This document shows, piece after piece, positions 59,987 through 63,180 of a DNA stretch of 63,180 nt. Location: NCBI GenBank assembly GCA_016217675.1, contig JACRHC010000070.1, positions 1-63,180 of the forward strand, read 5' to 3'. This DNA is from Nitrospirota bacterium. GTDB taxonomy: Bacteria; Nitrospirota; Thermodesulfovibrionia; Thermodesulfovibrionales; UBA6898. The notes under the pieces were generated by a model, which saw nothing but the letters and a program-made list of their open reading frames with translations, had not been told where the DNA came from and did no database searches. A program made the position numbers and the translations under genes. How positions within the stretch are numbered: position 1 is the first letter of the stretch; the number at the start of each line of letters is the position of its first letter.

Positions 59987-60102
59987 CGGTTCACGTACAA
60001 AAACTTCTGAAACTTCAGGAATAATAATTACATTCCCGGAAATGAAAAGTCAATTCCCTTTTCCTGCCCATGGCCTGAAAGTAATTAGTCGCAGCATCAT
60101 GG

Positions 60103-60108
60103 TATAAT
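60103..60108 (+). promoter_or_regulatory. extended -10 promoter for the 60137 operon
   Basis: TGGTATAAT (TGn plus TATAAT) lies 29 bases before the ATG at 60137, and GGGGGAGG follows as the ribosome site. There is no clear -35. It probably starts the operon of the small charged protein, LemA, the M48 protease and the nuclease fusion. Confidence 0.5.
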
Positions 60109-60136
60109 TACAAAATATTTTTTGGGGGAGGTTTCC

Positions 60137-60394
60137 ATGGCAAAGCGTGCAGGTGCATATAGAAGCGAGAAAAGAAAAAAAGAAGTAAAGCGGCAGAAGA
60201 AGCAGGAAGAGAAAAGATTGAGGAGGAGCGGCCTTCTCAAACCATCGGGAGAGAGTGAGAATCCTGAGGGGATAGACCCTGAAGCAGCTCTTTCCGGCGA
60301 CACCGGTGAAGAGCTTGAGGAAGGACAGGAAGAGGGGCAGATCGAAGAAGCCGAAGAAGCGGGAGAAGAAAAGGCGGAAGAAAAAAGCGCATAG
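60137..60394 (+). CDS. small highly charged protein
   Basis: 85 residues from ATG 60137. The N-terminal third is strongly basic (YRSEKRKKEVKRQKKQEEKR), the rest strongly acidic (Glu/Asp rich). It has no hydrophobic segment and no known domain. It may be a nucleic-acid or ribosome-associated protein. Its promoter and ribosome site are good, and it is ten bases before the LemA gene. Confidence 0.65.
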   Translation: MAKRAGAYRSEKRKKEVKRQKKQEEKRLRRSGLLKPSGESENPEGIDPEAALSGDTGEELEEGQEEGQIEEAEEAGEEKAEEKSA

Positions 60395-60403
60395 GTCATA
60401 TGT

Positions 60404-60967
60404 ATGATTGTCGTCTGGATTTCCGCCGGCCTTGTTTTCCTGTTGTCCGTCCTGGGTATCTGTATTTACAACAGGCTTGTGACCTTAAGAAATGACGTGA
60501 GAAATGCCTGGAGTCAGATAGATGTCCAGCTAAAACGCAGATATGATCTCATCCCGAACCTTGTTGCCGCTGTCCGGGGATATATGGCGCATGAGAAACA
60601 GGTCCTTGAGAACGTAGTAGCTGCGCGAGCGTTGACCCTGTCAGCAACAAAGGTGAAGGAGAGAGCGGCTGCTGAGGACGGTCTTTCTCTTGAGTTGAAG
60701 GGTCTTTTTGCCGTTATGGAGGCCTATCCCGACCTGAAGGCCAATCAAAATATCATGCTCCTGCAGGAGGAGCTTGTTTCAACGGAAAATCGCATAGCCT
60801 TTGCCCGCCAGCTTTATAATGACCTCGTGGCCAACTACAGGACAAGACTCGAGGTCTTCCCTGATATAGTTATCGCGTCTGTTTTTTCTTTCAGAGCTGC
60901 AGAATATTTCGCCGCCGGCAGTGATGACACTCAACTGCCGAAAGCCGTGCTTTCTTCTTCTGCATAA
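60404..60967 (+). CDS. LemA-family membrane protein
   Basis: 187 residues. One N-terminal membrane span (VWISAGLVFLLSVLGICIY) is followed by the LemA core ([55 protein letters not shown]). It has a membrane anchor in place of the lipobox of the 47455 copy. The M48 protease gene starts seven bases after its stop, a common LemA-HtpX-like pairing. Confidence 0.92.
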   Translation: MIVVWISAGLVFLLSVLGICIYNRLVTLRNDVRNAWSQIDVQLKRRYDLIPNLVAAVRGYMAHEKQVLENVVAARALTLSATKVKERAAAEDGLSLELKGLFAVMEAYPDLKANQNIMLLQEELVSTENRIAFARQLYNDLVANYRTRLEVFPDIVIASVFSFRAAEYFAAGSDDTQLPKAVLSSSA

Positions 60968-60973
60968 TCGTTC

Positions 60974-62443
60974 ATGCCGATCACCTTTATAGACGTTGAG
61001 AGGCAGAAGAGCCTGCGAATAGTGCTTCTTTTGTTTCTCCTCGTTGCCTTCTATTTTATTTTCGCGTTCATTGTTGCGCAGGCTGTTGTTTTGTTTATGT
61101 TCAGGGCGGACTCTTTTTTTGTATTCGGTTCTCTGAAATATGCGGCTATTATTGCTGTCTTTGTATTGACTTTAGCCGTTGTCCATTTCAGCATATCCGG
61201 TTATACAGCTGTGCAGCGTGTAATAGAGCAGGTTCGTGCCGGGGATCCTGATCCCGAAGACGGCATTCACCGACAGCTTGTGAATATCATTGAGGAGATC
61301 CATGTTGCATCTGGTAATGTCCGAAAGATCCGCTGCATGGTCATCCCCACTCTCTCCATGAATGCACTGGCAGTGACTGATCTTAGGGGGGAAGCAGTGA
61401 TCGCCATTACCGAAGGCCTGCTTTCGCGCTTGTCGCGTGATCAGCTTGAGGCTGTTGTGGCGCATGAAGCGTATCATATCCTCTCGGGTGACTGCCTCGA
61501 AACCTCGATTGCTGCCAGTCTCTTTGGAATATACGCCTCTGCGGTGGAAGGACTGAAAGGTGTCAGCGAGGAAGATTTCAGGGCGGTCCCGTTTCTGTTT
61601 CTTTTCTGGGTTCTTTCGACCCTCGGCTCACTCGTGACTATGTTTATTTCACGGGAACGGGAATACCGCGCTGATGCCGGAGCCGTTCGCATGACGCGTA
61701 ATCCCCTTGCCCTTGCTGAAGCCCTTCATCGTATTTCTGCGCGCTGGAGCGGTACCGGGTTCATCAGCGACGGGCTCGAAATGCTCTGTATCAGCAGCCC
61801 AACGATCGACGCGCATGATGAATCAGAAGGCTGGCTTGACGATCTCCTGTCGACGCATCCTCCTGTCCGGAAGCGTATTGCTGTCCTCCTCGGCATGGCC
61901 CATGTCAGCGCCTCGGTCCTTGATAGCCAGGACCGGTCTCGGACAGCGGTGCAGATGCCGGGATCACCGGCCAGCTCTGTTTACGGCGGGTCTGCTCAGG
62001 AACCGGTAGTGGTCTGCCCTTCATGCAGGGGACAACTTACGCGGGAATCGTCTGAAAGCACTGTGGTATTCAGATGCCGCTCCTGCATGGGGCTGCTTGT
62101 TGATAATGATAAAATTCCTCGCATTCTTGCACGAAAGCAGGTGACATGTACTGACAGGCTCTTGGCTCTTGTGCGGGCGGTGACAGCTGACAATCAGCGG
62201 AGCTTGGCAATAAGACAGAAAAGACTGAAAGAGAAGAAGAACGAAGAGACCATTCTTTGCCCTAAATGCAACAGAGTCATGTTCAGAACTTTTTATAGTT
62301 ACGCATATCTTATCGAGATCGATCGCTGCAGTGTCTGTCACGTGACCTGGTTCGATACAGATGAACTTGAGATGCTCCAGTGTCTTATAGAAAACAAAAT
62401 TGCGGGGACCATCGGGATCGCGTCAGACGTTCAGGATGTATGA
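60974..62443 (+). CDS. M48-family metalloprotease with zinc-ribbon tail
   Basis: 489 residues. It has two N-terminal membrane spans (IVLLLFLLVAFYFIFAFIV; YAAIIAVFVLTLAVVHF) and the active site AVVAHEAYHILSGDC (HExxH). A further span is about 205-220, and the third zinc ligand region is EREYRADAGAVRM. After about residue 335, two zinc ribbons follow (CPSCRGQL; CRSCMGLL; CPKCNRVMF; CSVCHVTWFDTDELEML), the last like the TFIIB-type family. HtpX-like proteases degrade damaged membrane proteins. The zinc-ribbon tail is unusual. Confidence 0.88.
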   Translation: MPITFIDVERQKSLRIVLLLFLLVAFYFIFAFIVAQAVVLFMFRADSFFVFGSLKYAAIIAVFVLTLAVVHFSISGYTAVQRVIEQVRAGDPDPEDGIHRQLVNIIEEIHVASGNVRKIRCMVIPTLSMNALAVTDLRGEAVIAITEGLLSRLSRDQLEAVVAHEAYHILSGDCLETSIAASLFGIYASAVEGLKGVSEEDFRAVPFLFLFWVLSTLGSLVTMFISREREYRADAGAVRMTRNPLALAEALHRISARWSGTGFISDGLEMLCISSPTIDAHDESEGWLDDLLSTHPPVRKRIAVLLGMAHVSASVLDSQDRSRTAVQMPGSPASSVYGGSAQEPVVVCPSCRGQLTRESSESTVVFRCRSCMGLLVDNDKIPRILARKQVTCTDRLLALVRAVTADNQRSLAIRQKRLKEKKNEETILCPKCNRVMFRTFYSYAYLIEIDRCSVCHVTWFDTDELEMLQCLIENKIAGTIGIASDVQDV

Positions 62444-63180
62444 AGGATATCGCTCTTTTTACTGACGTGAGCGTCAATCCCGGGCTCAGACTCGGCATTG
62501 GTGCCTATCTTGTCATGCCTGCTTCATTGCTTGAGGCCTCCGGAGAAATTGACAGCGCCGAACTCACTGATCAGATAAAAGTGCAAAGATTTGAAAATAG
62601 TTCGTCGACAAAGCTTGAACTGCAGACGGTCTTGTGGGCCATTGGGGAGCAGCGCAAAGCATTAAAGGGAAAAATCCGCATATATTCTGATTCCCAGTGC
62701 GTCTCGGGACTCCTGAAGAGAAGGGCGCGCCTGGTTGCCGAAAATTTTGTCTCAAGCCGGACAACGCTTCCGCTAAAGAACGCCCCTCTTTACCGTTCAT
62801 TTTACGAGTGCCACGACGAGTTAGATTTTGAGGTTGTTAAGGTGAAAGGTCATGGCAGGGTCAGTGCCCGCGACAAGGTTCACCGCATTTTCTCGCTTGT
62901 GGATAAGAGCGCAAGAAAGGCATTAAGACTGTGGATGGACGAGCTCGCAGAAGCAACCGATGCCTCTGCCGGCAGCGTGCAGGATGAAAATTGGTGCGTC
63001 TATCTGCTCAGGTGCCGGAATAATTCCCTGTATACCGGTATGACAAACAATATTGTGAGGAGACTTAAGGAGCACGAGCAGGGAAGGGGCAGCAAATTCG
63101 TAAGGTCATGGAGACCTTTTGAGCTGGTCAAAACCATACCCTGCAGGAATGCAGGCGAGGCGAGGAGGCTCGAGTATGAG
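62440..63180 (+). CDS. RNase H-like and GIY-YIG nuclease fusion, 3' end cut
   Basis: 247 codons to the window edge, start overlapping the previous stop by four bases. Residues about 5-165 are an RNase HI-like domain: LFTDVSVNPG (Asp9), TKLELQTV (Glu60), IYSDSQCV (Asp84), and late LVDKSARKALR (Asp155). The usual DGS loop is DVS. Residues about 185-247 are a GIY-YIG domain (VYLLRCRNNSLYTGMTNN, IVRRLKEHEQGRG) with a catalytic-type Arg and, at the edge, RRLE. The fusion could process RNA-DNA hybrids and cut branched DNA, but no partner is known to me. Confidence 0.85.
   Translation, partial: MKDIALFTDVSVNPGLRLGIGAYLVMPASLLEASGEIDSAELTDQIKVQRFENSSSTKLELQTVLWAIGEQRKALKGKIRIYSDSQCVSGLLKRRARLVAENFVSSRTTLPLKNAPLYRSFYECHDELDFEVVKVKGHGRVSARDKVHRIFSLVDKSARKALRLWMDELAEATDASAGSVQDENWCVYLLRCRNNSLYTGMTNNIVRRLKEHEQGRGSKFVRSWRPFELVKTIPCRNAGEARRLEYE

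Noticed and set aside
1..63180. CRISPR arrays, tRNA or rRNA genes, replication origins
   Set aside because: No regular spacer-repeat pattern, cloverleaf or rRNA-like stretch was noticed on either strand by eye.

Overview
The window is about 63 kb of gene-dense bacterial chromosome of moderate GC. It comes from a Gram-negative organism, shown by lipoproteins, an LpxL-like acyltransferase and an MlaE permease. Several genes point to an anaerobic or sulfur/metal-metabolising lineage: a Tat-exported split-Soret-type cytochrome, NosL-like and DUF2318-like proteins, two-CW domain proteins, and many PAS/REC kinases. Nitrospirota (Thermodesulfovibrionia-like) or Desulfobacterota is my best guess. It rests on gene content only. 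No tRNA, rRNA or CRISPR array was seen.

Layout. (a) 1-12847, all on the minus strand, is one tightly coupled operon for an aryl-polyene-like type II FAS/PKS pathway. In transcription order it encodes a FabL-like SDR, an ACP with a zinc-ribbon tail, a ketosynthase (KS), a CLF-like KS lacking the active Cys, a dehydratase, a second KS, a ketoreductase, AcpS, a second dehydratase, and a fourth KS with Ser at the nucleophile position. It continues with a frameshifted lipoprotein hydrolase, a condensation-type acyltransferase, an intact paralogue of the hydrolase, an isoprenylcysteine-methyltransferase-like protein, and an LpxL-like acyltransferase cut by the window edge. (b) 13-22.8 kb carries exported redox/metal proteins, glycogen branching enzyme, cysteine synthase, pirin and small proteins. 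(c) 22.8-45.7 kb is a large signal-transduction island, all on the plus strand. First come a periplasmic-binding-type sensor, a REC-kinase, a NarL regulator, a two-CW protein and multi-PAS kinases. From 35.2 kb follows a coupled operon of REC-PAS-twoCW kinase, REC-PAS, two REC-HD-GYP proteins, an MglA-like GTPase, a histidine kinase, a REC-PilB/GspE ATPase fusion and a last REC protein. (d) 45.7-50.8 kb (minus) has TPM-domain proteins, LemA, a TrkA-type K+ channel, an AI-2E-family permease and a cNMP-binding protein. (e) 50.8-52.4 kb is an AT-rich insertion: a DUF4143 ATPase with an apparent operator/promoter over its start codon, and an IS3-family remnant. (f) 52.4-63.2 kb has a membrane TPR protein, a partner-switching module (SpoIIE phosphatase, RsbW-like kinase, STAS) joined to MlaE, a PriA relative that has lost its ATPase motifs, PpnP, a cold-shock protein with a hairpin in its leader, a LemA/M48-protease pair, and an RNase H-GIY-YIG nuclease fusion running off the right edge.

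The most unusual items are four. First, the lipid/polyene operon holds two KS plus non-Cys KS pairs and an ACP-zinc ribbon. Second, the 35-46 kb signalling operon joins cyclic-di-GMP hydrolases, an MglA GTPase and a REC-fused pilus-type ATPase without any pilus genes. Third, the PriA-like protein looks ATPase-dead. Fourth, the RNase H-GIY-YIG fusion.
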